This document shows positions 40,001-47,070 of a stretch of DNA of 64,000 bases, one piece after another. Origin of the DNA: Epiperipatus broadwayi (taxonomy: Eukaryota > Onychophora > Udeonychophora > Euonychophora > Peripatidae); NCBI GenBank assembly GCA_028023455.1, contig JAQFVV010012423.1, positions 9,032,269-9,096,268 on the forward strand, in the 5' to 3' direction. A model generated the notes under the pieces. That model made no database searches. It saw only the letters and a program-made list of their open reading frames with translations, and had not been told where the DNA came from. The number at the start of each line of letters is the position of its first letter. Position 1 is the first letter of the stretch. A program made the translations under genes and the position numbers.

Positions 40001-40695
40001 AGATATTATTTATATTGTTCTAACTTCAGTACTTTATTTTTTCATCCTATTACATTTTATTAAAATATAGTATAAATGCAAATGAAAAGATAACATTGAA
40101 CTAATGAAGTTTTCATCCTGGATAATTAAAAATAAAATCAATGAAATACAATAAGATTTATAATTTTGCTATTATATTTTTCCTATTAATATCATTAATG
40201 TACACAATAAAACAAAAATTCCCAATATAATATAGTTTGTCAATATCTATTTTCTTATACTGTATTTCTTTATGTAATTTCTTTAATGCATTGAAATAAA
40301 TTTTTTGAGCAGAAATCTTATCATCTTAATATCTTCCTTCCCCCTTCCCCATATACACCACATATATAGTAAACAATAATTTAAAAAAAACTTTCACTGC
40401 AATATTTATAAATGACATTAACATTTATACTAACCTTTTCTCCTGGATTCCGATATGCTCTTGTATTAAATTTAAGAAAAACAGAATCTCGAATAAATTC
40501 TAAATATGGATCAAAGCCTGGAGCTCGATATCCAGCTCCTAATCCAGGAGGAACTGGTATATCTGTTAATGAGTTTAAAAGATTTAAAAATGCTTTAGTC
40601 ATACAATATTCTTCATTTCTTGCTTCAATTTCATCTAATTCTACTTGAATACCACCTGAATGATGAACTGAAGTTGATTTGATGGTTTGTAAAAT
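842..40695 (-). CDS. NUP205: Nup205 nuclear pore scaffold, eight internal exons (partial gene)
   Basis: Nup205 is a large alpha-solenoid scaffold of the nuclear pore inner ring. It binds the Nup93 complex and helps set pore permeability. Joining minus-strand segments 40695-40435, 22103-21921, 17718-17661, 15449-15260, 15144-15024, 14112-14022, 13910-13752 and 1084-842 gives 1306 bases, which is 435 codons plus one base. The frame stays open throughout and every intron is GT-AG. Stretches such as GFDPYLEFIRDSVFLKF, KLLRDYE, LRESGSSLLV, GINPRSGRAD, AHYLLGFQLRKPVS, GVLGSPRTCLH and TMRYLRTAHDFL match animal Nup205 in the same order as in human NUP205, as I recall that sequence. The start codon, N-terminal exons and all C-terminal exons lie outside the window. 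No disabling change is seen, so this part of the gene looks functional despite introns of up to 18 kb packed with repeats. The paralogous family (Nup188/Nup192) is less likely, given the residue-level match. Confidence 0.93.
1461..1687. repeat. Small foldback (inverted-repeat) element
   Basis: The right arm (about 1630-1687) pairs with two blocks on the left. TAGCGATTAAGCCAATGCAC at about 1476-1495 is nearly the reverse complement of GTGCATTGACTTAATCGCTA on the right, and AAGATGGAATGAATCC at about 1565-1580 is the reverse complement of GGATTCATTCCATCTT at about 1631-1646. The left arm is interrupted between the blocks (about 1500-1562) by unrelated sequence. The element has no coding capacity. 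It looks like a MITE-type foldback with a later insertion or a right-arm deletion. Confidence 0.65.
5318..5680. repeat. Large foldback repeat, ~165-bp arms
   Basis: The arms read CAAGCTGTTTTTCACAGAGG on the left and CTGTGAAAAACAGCTGGTGT on the right, and the match continues inward for about 165 bases through TACTCTGG-CTTGCAC, TTTATGC and the ACTAGTTTC / GAAACTAGT blocks. The spacer is short, around CTCACTCATGAAAGCC. The arms differ at only a few positions, so the inverted duplication is fairly recent. The same right-arm sequence recurs at 5930-6066 and 60200-60355, so it belongs to a dispersed family. Confidence 0.8.
5755..6066 (+). repeat. Dispersed repeat unit, non-foldback version of the 5318 family
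   Basis: The left part (GAGTTTAGATCTATACAACT and following) recurs at 11620-11785. The middle, CTAGGTGCAGCGCTCTCAGA, recurs at 11753-11772 and 60168-60187. The right part is the arm sequence of the foldback element (ACAAGCTAGAAACTAGTCTT and following). This suggests the parental unit is left half + middle + right half, and that the foldbacks arose by inverted duplication of the right half. No coding sequence is seen. The class is unknown. It is directly abutted by a LINE fragment at 6067. Confidence 0.6.
6067..6570 (+). pseudogene. 5'-truncated LINE, 3' end of ORF2
   Basis: The reading matches the C-terminus of the LINE ORF2 at 56513-58417. It starts at a CELIYD-like stretch and runs through the CCHC-type zinc motif (CKLCKE...CKC) and the LWKW segment, then into the same 3' untranslated region (ACTCCATATAAGGAGAAGTC) and the tail GCATCACATCACATC. 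Several in-frame stops are present (for example TGAAAAAATAAA around 6287). It is 5'-truncated exactly at the end of the dispersed repeat to its left, as expected from incomplete target-primed reverse transcription. Confidence 0.82.
11612..11785 (+). repeat. Partial copy of the 5755 dispersed repeat (left half)
   Basis: GGGTTTAGATCTGTATGACT, GGACTCATAGCTCTATAGTT and GATCTAGGTGCAGTGCTCTC align in order with 5765-5920. The copy stops just before the segment that forms foldback arms elsewhere, ending at CAGTCCAAGATTC. It is non-coding. Confidence 0.6.
11995..12210. repeat. Imperfect tandem duplication, 105-bp period, two copies
   Basis: CTCTGAAAACTAAATGAAGT at 11995 recurs as CTCTGAAAACTAAATAAAAT at 12100. 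The copies share TTATAAAGCATAAATATTAC, AACTAAGTTAACA and AAAAATTAAATTATAAATTT. A handful of substitutions and small indels separate them. The sequence is non-coding. Confidence 0.8.
13226..13334 (+). mobile_element. tRNA-only short retroposon (SINE-like), copy 1
   Basis: The exact 13-base direct repeat TATAAATTGAGAT (13213-13225 and 13335-13347) flanks a 109-base insert. Bases 13231-13313 fold as a tRNA. The acceptor GCATTGG pairs with CTGATGC (two G-T pairs), the A box TGGTCGAGAGG fits the consensus fully, and the T arm CGGG-TTCGCGT-CCCG holds a B box with one mismatch. ACTGCC...GGCAGT can form the anticodon stem with an enlarged loop. The D-arm text (GGTCGAGAGGTC) is closest to class II (Leu/Ser-like) tRNAs. 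There is no separate body, only a short A/T-rich tail after CTATGATACTT. It is a LINE-mobilised tRNA derivative, not a functional tRNA gene. Confidence 0.8.
13341..13363. repeat. Short perfect hairpin TTGAGATAGG/CCTATCTCAA
   Basis: Ten-base arms surround a CAA loop, next to the right target duplication of the tRNA retroposon. A near-identical palindrome, TTGAGATAG-attg-CTATCTCAA, lies at 28281-28302 beside the solo LTR. Confidence 0.6.
13752..13910 (-). CDS. NUP205: Nup205 exon g
   Basis: The exon is 159 bases, phase 1 in and phase 1 out. The acceptor is TTTTTTAAG before ATTTAGAGG and the donor is AATCCTG followed by GTAAGG. It encodes LEESPSYLRNSIRQNIMRLL, LYSLDQATPNIAHYLLGFQL, RKPVSKTTLQNPG. 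The 'PN.A.YLLGF.L.KPVS' motif is diagnostic of Nup205. The split glycine codon is completed 12.7 kb away in the next exon. Confidence 0.93.
14022..14112 (-). CDS. NUP205: Nup205 exon f
   Basis: The exon is 91 bases, phase 0 in and phase 1 out. The acceptor is TTTGGACAG before CCTGTTTCT and the donor is GTGTTG followed by GTAATG. It encodes PVSRELLCGFVECLEVEDSE and EISDEIPKSV. The 'GFVECL' motif followed by an acidic linker is typical of this part of the protein. A 111-base intron follows. Confidence 0.9.
15024..15144 (-). CDS. NUP205: Nup205 exon e
   Basis: The exon is 121 bases: one base completes a lysine codon, then 40 codons follow. The acceptor is ATATTAG before ATATATTAC and the donor is AATGAG followed by GTAAGG. 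It reads YITYNSWLCEHVLSSIKILC, LVCQSPVVQPELVGMFTANE. The helical repeat ending in 'ELVG.FT' matches the equivalent repeat in vertebrate Nup205. The flanking introns are 115 and 911 bases. Confidence 0.92.
15260..15449 (-). CDS. NUP205: Nup205 exon d
   Basis: The exon is 190 bases. The phase requires it to start at 15449, directly after a run of ten T, nine A and then G. This gives GKDSLQKSSLLCLKMIELTL, completing the PFPG/K motif of the previous exon. A better-looking CAG at 15435-15433 would shift the frame. The exon continues with LRESGSSLLVSSLDKLLMGI and NPRSGRADHLFKIAK, a signature block of the family. The donor is GCCAA followed by GTAGGT, leaving phase 2. The next intron is only 115 bases. 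Confidence 0.88.
15613..15636. repeat. (TA)n microsatellite in Nup205 intron
   Basis: About twelve uninterrupted TA units lie between exons c and d. Shorter TA and CA tracts occur at 16528-16543, 17070-17092 and 21521-21540. Confidence 0.9.
17501..17511. repeat. C11 homopolymer
   Basis: Eleven C residues in a background almost free of G/C runs, about 150 bases downstream (in gene sense, upstream) of exon c. It may be a sequencing or assembly weak point. Confidence 0.8.
17661..17718 (-). CDS. NUP205: Nup205 exon c (58-base micro-exon)
   Basis: This short exon holds 19 codons plus one base. A long T tract ending in TTTTAG precedes it, and the donor is CCAG followed by GTAATT. It reads ILFIIDEATILLDQYIPFPG, with the last glycine completed by the next exon. 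The 'Y.PFPGK' motif is conserved in Nup205 at this place. Too short to be found by ORF length, it was located because the neighbouring exons required a phase-0-in, phase-1-out segment here. Confidence 0.88.
17839..18949. mobile_element. 1.1-kb non-autonomous TIR transposon, copy 1
   Basis: The left end GGTAATTATAACGTAATC followed by GGCTTGGCCACTTGATGGCG mirrors the right end, which reads CGCCATCAAGTGGCCAAGCC then CGAATATGTTATAAGTACC. The terminal inverted repeat is about 40 bases with a few mismatches. Only AAATGT is shared by the immediate flanks. The second copy at 50308-51394 has a clean 8-base duplication. Inside are two tandem 97-base units (17999-18194), a telomere-like tract (about 18217-18260: GGGTTAGG, TTTAGGGTT) and no transposase frame. 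The superfamily is not settled. Eight-base duplications fit hAT, Merlin or P-like groups, and the GG start is unlike typical hAT. Confidence 0.85.
21921..22103 (-). CDS. NUP205: Nup205 exon b
   Basis: This 61-codon exon is phase 0 at both ends. The acceptor is ATTTCAG before TGGGAAATT and the donor is AAAATG followed by GTAAGA. It encodes WEISCACLDILYKLLRDYE, then EDFIDQPVELQGGG and YHILTHMLHDGGMLKM, matching the conserved 'YKLLRDYE ... EDFVDQ.VELQG' segment of the family. The methionine inside the exon is not a start, because the frame is open through the splice site upstream. The flanking introns are 18.3 kb upstream and 4.2 kb downstream. Confidence 0.93.
26075..28274 (-). mobile_element. 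Solo LTR, 2.2-kb family (copy A)
   Basis: The segment runs from TGTACCAGACACTCAATCC to CAATCCGGTTCA, so on the minus strand it begins TGAACCGG and ends GGTACA (TG...CA). ATATAT flanks it on both sides (26069-26074 and 28275-28280), consistent with a 4-base (or 6-base) target duplication. Its whole length aligns in reverse with the LTRs at 44511-46700 and 48060-50147, and no internal region is attached, so it is a recombination product. On the minus strand a TATA-like box (TATAAAT, 27861-27855) lies about 415 bases from the LTR start, as in the other copies. Same-sense orientation to Nup205. Confidence 0.88.
30391..32309 (-). mobile_element. Solo LTR of a related 1.9-kb family (copy C1)
   Basis: The left edge is TATAACGGTCCCGG and the right edge is TATACCGTTACA. 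Read on the minus strand it starts TGTAACGG and ends ACCGTTATA, a slightly decayed TG...CA. CAAA flanks both ends (30387-30390 and 32310-32313), the same 4-base duplication length as the 2.2-kb family. Near the minus-strand 3' end it carries a hairpin followed by TGGCACCC, homologous to the same position of the 2.2-kb LTR. A diverged copy of its left ~950 bases lies at 61686-62620. It has no coding capacity: the small plus-strand frame at 31119-31304 is not conserved in the second copy. Confidence 0.65.
33584..33720 (-). mobile_element. LTR-end-like segment of a third family (copy D)
   Basis: TATAACCCACTCACAC is followed at 33636-33663 by AGGCGCCA and the perfect hairpin GTTCTATT-aatg-AATAGAAC. 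On the minus strand this is hairpin + TGGCGCC about 50 bases from a terminus, the arrangement seen in the 2.2-kb and 1.9-kb LTRs. A second hairpin, GCTCAT...ATGAGC, lies at 33606-33626. I could not find the other end of the element or a target duplication, so the extent to the right is unknown. Confidence 0.35.
38727..39223. mobile_element. hAT-like non-autonomous element or remnant
   Basis: The left end CAGGTGTCGGTATATTATAG then TCAAATGTGGCTCTTTGATC resembles terminal sequences of hAT transposons (CAGGG.TCGGCAA, AAATGTGGCTCTTTGA). The right end TTAAAAAGTTTGCTGATCCC plus TG, read in reverse, is CAGGGATCAGCAAACTTTTT, which fits the hAT tip better. No convincing 8-base duplication survives (ATGATGTG against ATCTATTG) and no transposase frame is present. 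Confidence 0.5.
40435..40695 (-). CDS. NUP205: Nup205 exon a (first seen in window)
   Basis: This 87-codon exon starts and ends in phase 0. The acceptor is TTTCAG before ATTTTACAAACC and the donor is AAAAG followed by GTTAGT. It reads ILQTIKSTSV near the start, then VELDEIEARNEEY, LGAGYRAPGFDPYLEF and IRDSVFLKFNTRAYR. These are some of the best conserved blocks of Nup205. It joins the next exon as GEK/WEIS, the same junction context as the vertebrate protein. The intron upstream runs past the window edge. Confidence 0.93.
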
Positions 40696-41319
40696 CTGAA
40701 ATATATTACAAACAATCTCAAAAAATAAATCTATTGTGAATTAACACTCACACATATTTATATACTGTAAATAAATCCATAAATCAAAATAATTTTTTTT
40801 ATATACAAAGTCAGCAATCCTTAATAAAAATAATAATTAAAAAGATTTATTATATCTAAAGTACAGTATAAAGTAATACTAAAACAATATTACAATTATA
40901 ACATTTTAAAGCCATTATTAAGATCAGAATTAATCTTATTAAAGCCTTGAGTTCTACCATTTTACAACTAACTTAAATGGAATAAAATATATTAAAGGTG
41001 GGAGGGGGGTATTTAAATATTCACTATTTTACACAAATTAATGATAAACAATAAAGTTTTGAATAAAAATGTTACAAGTCCAATGTTGCTAATCAATTTA
41101 ATGTCTCATTAATAATATAATAAGTATCAAGCGACATTTGAAAAAAAGATTGCAGAAAGGAATTTACTGTAAACGGAAAAGATCTTTATTTCTTTTTGAT
41201 TTAAAGGAATTAAGCAAGGTAAATTCCTAATATCCACTCCATATATTATAGTCATTGCAACTGTTATTACTATGTAAATATTCATATAATAAATAAATAT
41301 AGATGAGTTGCAGACAAAC

Positions 41320-41523
41320 ACACATCAGCCAGTGTGGTTTACGCTTTTTATCCGTGACTTTAAGATCAAAAATACCATGGTGTTTTTTTTTAGTTGCCTG
41401 ATCTATCAATTTTCTTGAAAACACATCAGCCAGTGTGGTTTACGCTTTTTATCCGTGACTTTAAGATCAAAAATACCATGGTGTTTTTTTTTAGTTGCCT
41501 GATCTATCAATTTTCTTGAAAAC
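41320..41523. repeat. Perfect 101-bp tandem duplication
   Basis: ACACATCAGCCAGTGTGGTT at 41320 recurs at 41421. The 101 bases, including GCTTTTTATCCGTGACTTTA and a T9 run in GGTGTTTTTTTTTAG, appear identical in both copies. The absence of any difference implies a recent event or an assembly error. Confidence 0.9.
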
Positions 41524-41639
41524 AAGATGAATATATTTGTGATCTTTTTTTTCCCTATAAATATTTATAATCATGACAGATAACATTAAATTATGACCCT
41601 TATTCTCAGGAGGTTATAATGTTGCAAGTTAAAATGATA

Positions 41640-44280
41640 ACAATTGGTGACCAAAAATATACAGTGCTAAGTAAGAATCCCGATTGTGGTCCCAAGTTGC
41701 CATTCAATGAAGACCTTTTAATTTGGCACCTACAATTACAGATCCCTTTCATGGAGAAAGATTGCATGAATTGGAAGAAAAACTAATTGTTTAATATTAT
41801 ATGACATTGTTGAATTTAATGAAGTTAAAAGAAAAGAAGAAAAACAATTTAAAAAGCAGATAATATAAACCACAAATATTAGAAACACAAATGCAGTGGT
41901 TATTAATTATAAATAAAAAGTGGAAGAAAAAGATTGGGGAAACTGATAAGATTAGTTATTCAAATTAATGAATATCAAATGCTGATAATTCAAATTTATG
42001 TTCCAATATGTTCTCGTTGTGATGAATAAGTGGATGTACAAAATGCTTTTGAATGGACAAATATTTTAAAATTGTCAAGAGAAACATTAATGCTAGAATT
42101 TCATAAATGATAGAAAAACAAATGTTGTGGATAATTTTATGGTGACAGATATAAGAGATCTTGTACTTATGAAATTTATGGGGGGGAAAAAATGTATATT
42201 ATGAATTCTTCCTTTGAAAAAAATGTTAAATAGAAATGGACATAGGTGCATTCAAATGAAGGTACAACAGAATTCGATTATACTTTGATTAACAGTATAT
42301 AAATATATCAAGATTGTAAAGTTATGAATAGATTCAACACAGGCAGTGATTATTGATTTCTATTAATGCAAAATTAGAGACAAAATTCTTCACATTCAGA
42401 AACAATCCAAGAAGTTTAAATAACAACTGTTATATTGTTTTAAAATATTAACAGATTTTGAAAAATAAAAAGATAATGGATACTCTATTAAAAAGTGCAA
42501 GGAAGATGGTTAATATGAAGAAAAGTTTTAAAAATGGTTCATTAAGAAGAAATGAATATCTAGAGTTTTGTAAAATGATATAAAAAAAAGAATTAATAAT
42601 GATATAAAAAAATGTAATTGTAAATTGATAAAAAAGTTGTACAAAAAAAAAAAAAAATCTCTAAAGTGTAAAACAACTTATTATGGGAATAAAAGTTGTT
42701 TCAGTAATAAGAAAAAAATGTGGAACTATTACTAAAAAGAGAAATAATATTATAAAATAAACAGTGGACTCTTCATCCAGTACATGTTATAGTGGTTTTA
42801 TTATAAAATATGTGAAATAATTCTACAAAAAATTATATACTAATATAAGAACAAAATCAAAACATCCTTACAATTACCACATCTTCTGATTTGTAAGTTT
42901 TTTTAAATGATGAGGTGATACATGCAATTTAACCTGATGAAAGAAAAAATTTCAGGAAATGGTAGAATTATTATTGACATTTTTAAAAAAGTGAAGAAAC
43001 AAAAAAAATGCTGGTAAAGTTATATACAATAGTCTAAATGATAAATATGTATCAGATGATTGGAATAATGTAGCAGTAATATTGATATTTAAGGAAGGTG
43101 ACAGAGAAGATATTAGAAATTACAGATTTATCAATTCTATACAAAATTTTTACTAACTGCAAGACACTTTCAGCAAACTTCAGATTCTAACCACAAAAGA
43201 ATTAGCTGCAATGGTTTTAGCACAATGAATAATTTTCAAATATTGAGAAACTTCATAATAAGGTCCAATGAATTTGAATTGTCATTATGCTTTGAATTTG
43301 TAGATTGTAAAAAGGCAATTGATTCTATGAGCATTTCTATGGTGATCAAAGCATTGGATAATCATGATTTAGGCCAAGAATACTGTCAAATTCTGAAGAA
43401 TATATACATCAAAATGCAACAGCAATGATTAATTACACAGAGATAGTAATAAGAGATTAACATTAAAAAAGGTGTAGAACAGAGTGATTCTATCTCCAAA
43501 ACTTTTTACCAGCAATTTTGCAAAAAGTATTTGTGGATTAAAATAGCATGTCAAGGGAGTAAAAGTAAATGAAGATTATTTAAAATATCTAGATTTTGCA
43601 AATAACATGATTGTTTTTGCAATTAATGTTAAGCAGCTTTAGAAAATGTCGAAAAAGTTATTAGATATAAAAATAAAACTAGAAATAAATTTTAAAATGA
43701 TTAAAATACTGTTTAATGGATTTTGTCAGAAGAAAATAAAGATTGATAATCATGAATTTAAAAAAGTTAATAACTTAGTAGATGGAAACACAATAAAAAA
43801 AATTAATTATAGAATTAAACATGGATAAAGTATTTTTGATAGATATAAATGTTTGAAATGGAAGGTTTTTAATATGTTTTATCAGTTTTTTACTTATGGA
43901 ACTGAGACTTGGACATTTAACAGAAGAACAATAGAGACTTCACATCCCTGAATGAACTATTATACATAGCAAAAAGAGATTGAAAATAAAATATGAATGA
44001 GAGAACAAACAGATATCACTGACATTGAAAAAATAAAGACTGATATGGAGCTGGGTTAAATGCATTGTTAGAAAGATAAGAGATAGACTGTTGAAATTTT
44101 AAATTAGATCCCAAGAAGTTGTAAAAGACTTAAAAAAAGACTGCATGTAAATTGGATGGGTGAAATAAGGAAATTTGCTATGGATAACATGTAGAAAATA
44201 GGCTAGGAAATCAGAGAAATTGGACTAAACTTGAATTTCATCATGCGGTGGTTCAATGGTGGTTGAAAATGAGAATAACT
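41640..44280 (+). pseudogene. Decayed RTE-type LINE (endonuclease-reverse transcriptase)
   Basis: Blocks of a single ORF are visible in order despite many stops and frameshifts. An AP-endonuclease part (YQMLIIQIYVP around 41970, a TWVHSNEGTTEFDYTL-like stretch around 42235-42285) is followed by a reverse transcriptase part at 43225-43428 (RSNEFELSLCFEFVDCKKAI). A 'VEQSDSISPKLF'-like segment lies around 43475-43510 and an ANDMIVFA-like catalytic region around 43597-43622, where the usual aspartate pair is altered. A TYGTETWT motif (about 43893-43916) and a C-terminal W-rich tail end near 44275. This order and wording fit the RTE/BovB clade. It is inactive. Confidence 0.75.
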
Positions 44281-44510
44281 AACTTTTTACAGTAAGAAAA
44301 CAATTACTTCTTACTATATATCTAAGATTTTTTTATGAGAAGCTTTTCTGAATGACAGCAGTTAAGAGGAGCAATCGTTAAATCAATTAAGATGAACAAA
44401 GTGATTTGAACTGAATGATATTCAAATTTATAGAATACAGCTATTTCTATTCATTTCAAAGCTATAAATAAATGAAATTCCTTTTTTTAATTGAGATAAA
44501 CTAAAAGTAA

Positions 44511-46700
44511 TGAACCGGATTGATTTCCGATTCAATGGTGTTATTACAAAAAAAAAAAAATTATTAAATTTAATTTTCATTAAACATTTAATCTTTAAAT
44601 TTTTATTATTTAAAAAGAGTACGTGTATTAAAACACCTACTCGTTTATATTTAAAATAGATCGTTTTAATGTTTTTAAAATAGTTTTCTGATACTGCTTG
44701 TTTTTACTTTTTTTTTTTAATCAATTAGATTAAAAACAGGCAAGCTTGCTAATTATATTCCTGTTGCTTTTGTATTAATCATTTTAAAGTTCATTCTAAA
44801 AGCGGAGATTTGATTTTATGTAGCTGTTTTCGTTTCAATAATCCCTGGGTAGAATTCTTAGATTAGATTGAGCTGGAGATTAATATTTGCCCTGCGTTAG
44901 GGGTAGAATTCAACAACAAGAAAAGTGTTTCGTGGGAAATGTAAGAGGTATAAATAACCCCGCTAATTTGAAGTAGTTACTTATTCTTGACTAAACAAGC
45001 CGTTTCCCAAGTGAAAATCAGAATTGTTTTTATGTACTTTGATTGCAGCCTGTTGAGATCCAGAGTTTCGGTAGCAGTTCAGACATTTAATTTCTTCAAA
45101 AAAAAATTCGCAGATGTCAAATACCGTACGTGTAGTCATCATCAGAATGGCATGCCTACTTAACAAAGGATGGATCCCTAACTTCCAAATCTGCTCCAGT
45201 AATGCCATAAACTTCTAGAAGAAGCCGGAACCTCTTTACATCTATCTTGCCATTGTCAAAGAACCTGAAAATGAACTAGAATAATAGTGCGCACTCTACT
45301 TGAACAGTACGTTACCGAAAGATAAATATTTACTTTTATTCTTCTCAGGGTAAATTTCTTTTCATTAAATCTCTGCTCAATCTAATTATAAATCTGTATT
45401 CATAAGCAATATTTAGCCTCATACTTAATATTTATTGTGTTTTCCTGTATTTTGTAGCGTATCTTGGAATCTTAGTTTTAAGATTCCAAGTATGCTTTCA
45501 ATTTTTGTTTATTGGAAAGTGACGAGTGAGTTTTTCTATTTTTATGCCTAACTTTTACCAAATGATTTAGCATTCGTGTATATTTTAAATGCTTACCTGT
45601 AATTATTTTAGTAGCCCATAATTAATTATAAATACTGTGTTTGCGCTTTTGCAAACCACCAAAATCTTTTGACTGGCGACTTTATTTTCCTAGTCTTCAG
45701 CAGGTAGGGATTTAGTTTCTTGTGTTCCTAAAGCGGAAACTAGAATTGTTTTTCTTTATAATTTTATAAGTCGCCAGCAGGAAGATATTTATCCCTTTGT
45801 AAATTACAGGCAAGAGAGACTTTCATTCTGCTAAAGTATTTATAGCTTTCATATTTTCATACTCATGCGCACTCTCCGATAGATTTATTTTGTATTTACG
45901 TATAGCTTAAAAATTTATCAGCGCGTGTACTCAGAACCTGTGTCATAAATTTAATTCTTAATTATAATTATTTGTAATTCATTTTCTTTAATTGTTGGTG
46001 GCAGACATAACTGGTTTTCTAATGATTTATTTGTCTACTATTGAGACCTTTAATTACGATTCTTAGAGTAGTTTTTGCCAACCGTTTGGTTGGGGATTCA
46101 ACAGTTTTAATTGTTTTTCTTTCATTTTCAATCATATTTTTTGGTTGTTCTTGAGGTAAATCAATCACCTTTATTTTAAACGTAATAATAGGTGCAGCTT
46201 CTACAGACATTTGACATTCGTGGTCAGACATATTTTTCGAGCCTCGGAAAGCTCGCCGGGGCTGGTTTCGTTGATTTGCTTCAAGAACGTATTGTTTAAA
46301 TATCTGAATGGGAAAAGCAATGTTTGGGTGAATCCTCTGCTGAATGAAATTTGCTTCCTCCCTTTATAATTCGTTATTGGAAGATGAGTCGGTCTGCCAG
46401 AGCTTTGCATTTAGTCTTTCTGGTACACGCCTGAGCTAATCCTATTTGTTAACTTATAAACTTTTCTTATATGCCTTCTCTCAATAAAAAGTTTAAAAAT
46501 TTGTTTACATTTAATTTGGCTGACATTTGTCTTGGTGCTTTTAATTCTCAATTGTCTAAACAATTTTAAGTTCTCTTGTTTCACCCTGAGTTTAGTCGGT
46601 GCAAACCATCATCATCATCCATTCTGATGACAATATATTTTCCAGATACGTAGTGATCTGGTGGCGCCCTCTGTATCAAATAGATTGAGTGTCCGGTACA
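44511..46700 (+). repeat. 5' LTR of copy B (2190 bp)
   Basis: It starts TGAACCGGATTGATTTCCG and ends GAGTGTCCGGTACA. A TATA box (TATAAATA, 44949-44956) lies about 440 bases in, suggesting the U3/R boundary. A terminal hairpin lies at 44511-44534 and a second at 46642-46661, followed by TGGCGCCC. Several short minus-strand open frames (for example 46019-46231 and 46201-46410, the latter mirrored at 49703-49912 in the 3' LTR) are shadows of conserved LTR sequence. I see no evidence that they are proteins. Confidence 0.9.
44949..44956 (+). promoter_or_regulatory. TATA-like box in LTR
   Basis: TATAAATA in the context AAGAGGTATAAATAACCCCG. The same box is kept in the 3' LTR (48489-48496) and, reversed, in solo LTR A (27861-27855). 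Conservation among copies supports a promoter role, which is inferred. Confidence 0.55.
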
Positions 46701-46714
46701 TAGGATAGTAATTT

Positions 46715-46732
46715 TGGCACCCACCATGGGGC
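46715..46732 (+). promoter_or_regulatory. Primer binding site, lysine-tRNA type
   Basis: TGGCACCCACCATGGGGC begins 14 bases after the 5' LTR. Compared from memory with the complement of the 3' end of animal tRNA-Lys(CUU), 15 of 18 bases match. The match resumes just beyond (TTCGAG). The spacing is larger than the usual 0-5 bases, so either the LTR edge carries an untranscribed extension or the interior gained bases. Confidence 0.6.
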
Positions 46733-47070
46733 TTCGAGTTTTCAAGCCCATGTGAGATTTTGTTTAGACAATTGAGAAAGATTTCAGGTGTAAAAGGAAA
46801 GATCTAGTAGGTGGAGGTTCAGTGTTTGTTAATTATTGCATGTATTTTGTAGCAGTTTAGTAGAATGGGATTCATCTTTTTAATGAAATAATTTAGAAAC
46901 AGTAAAAAGGTTATTTTCTAAAAAGTCTGTCAGAGTTAAATTTTTTTAAAGAGTTAAATATAGTTCGTCTTTGTTATGAAATAATTTATAGAAAACAGTA
47001 AATAGCGTTTTATTTGCTTTTAGATTTTTGGGTTCTTTTTAAAAAGTTAGTATAGTGAATTTAGTCTTGT

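Larger units (their letters stand above)
22104..40434 (-). other. 18.3-kb Nup205 intron
   Basis: Exons a and b abut directly in the protein, so this whole stretch is a single intron. It holds the 2.2-kb solo LTR (26075-28274), the 1.9-kb solo LTR (30391-32309), an LTR-end-like segment (33584 onward) and a hAT-like element (38727-39223). The ranges 22104-26060, 28290-30380 and 34000-38700 are A+T-rich, with scattered open frames under 75 codons that resemble nothing. I see no gene in them. Confidence 0.8.

Noticed and set aside
46201-46410. Minus-strand 69-codon frame repeated at 49703-49912
   Set aside because: The similarity follows from both lying in LTRs of the same element. It is antisense to the LTR promoter and the frame is not long enough to argue for a protein. 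The solo LTR copy shows no clear equivalent.
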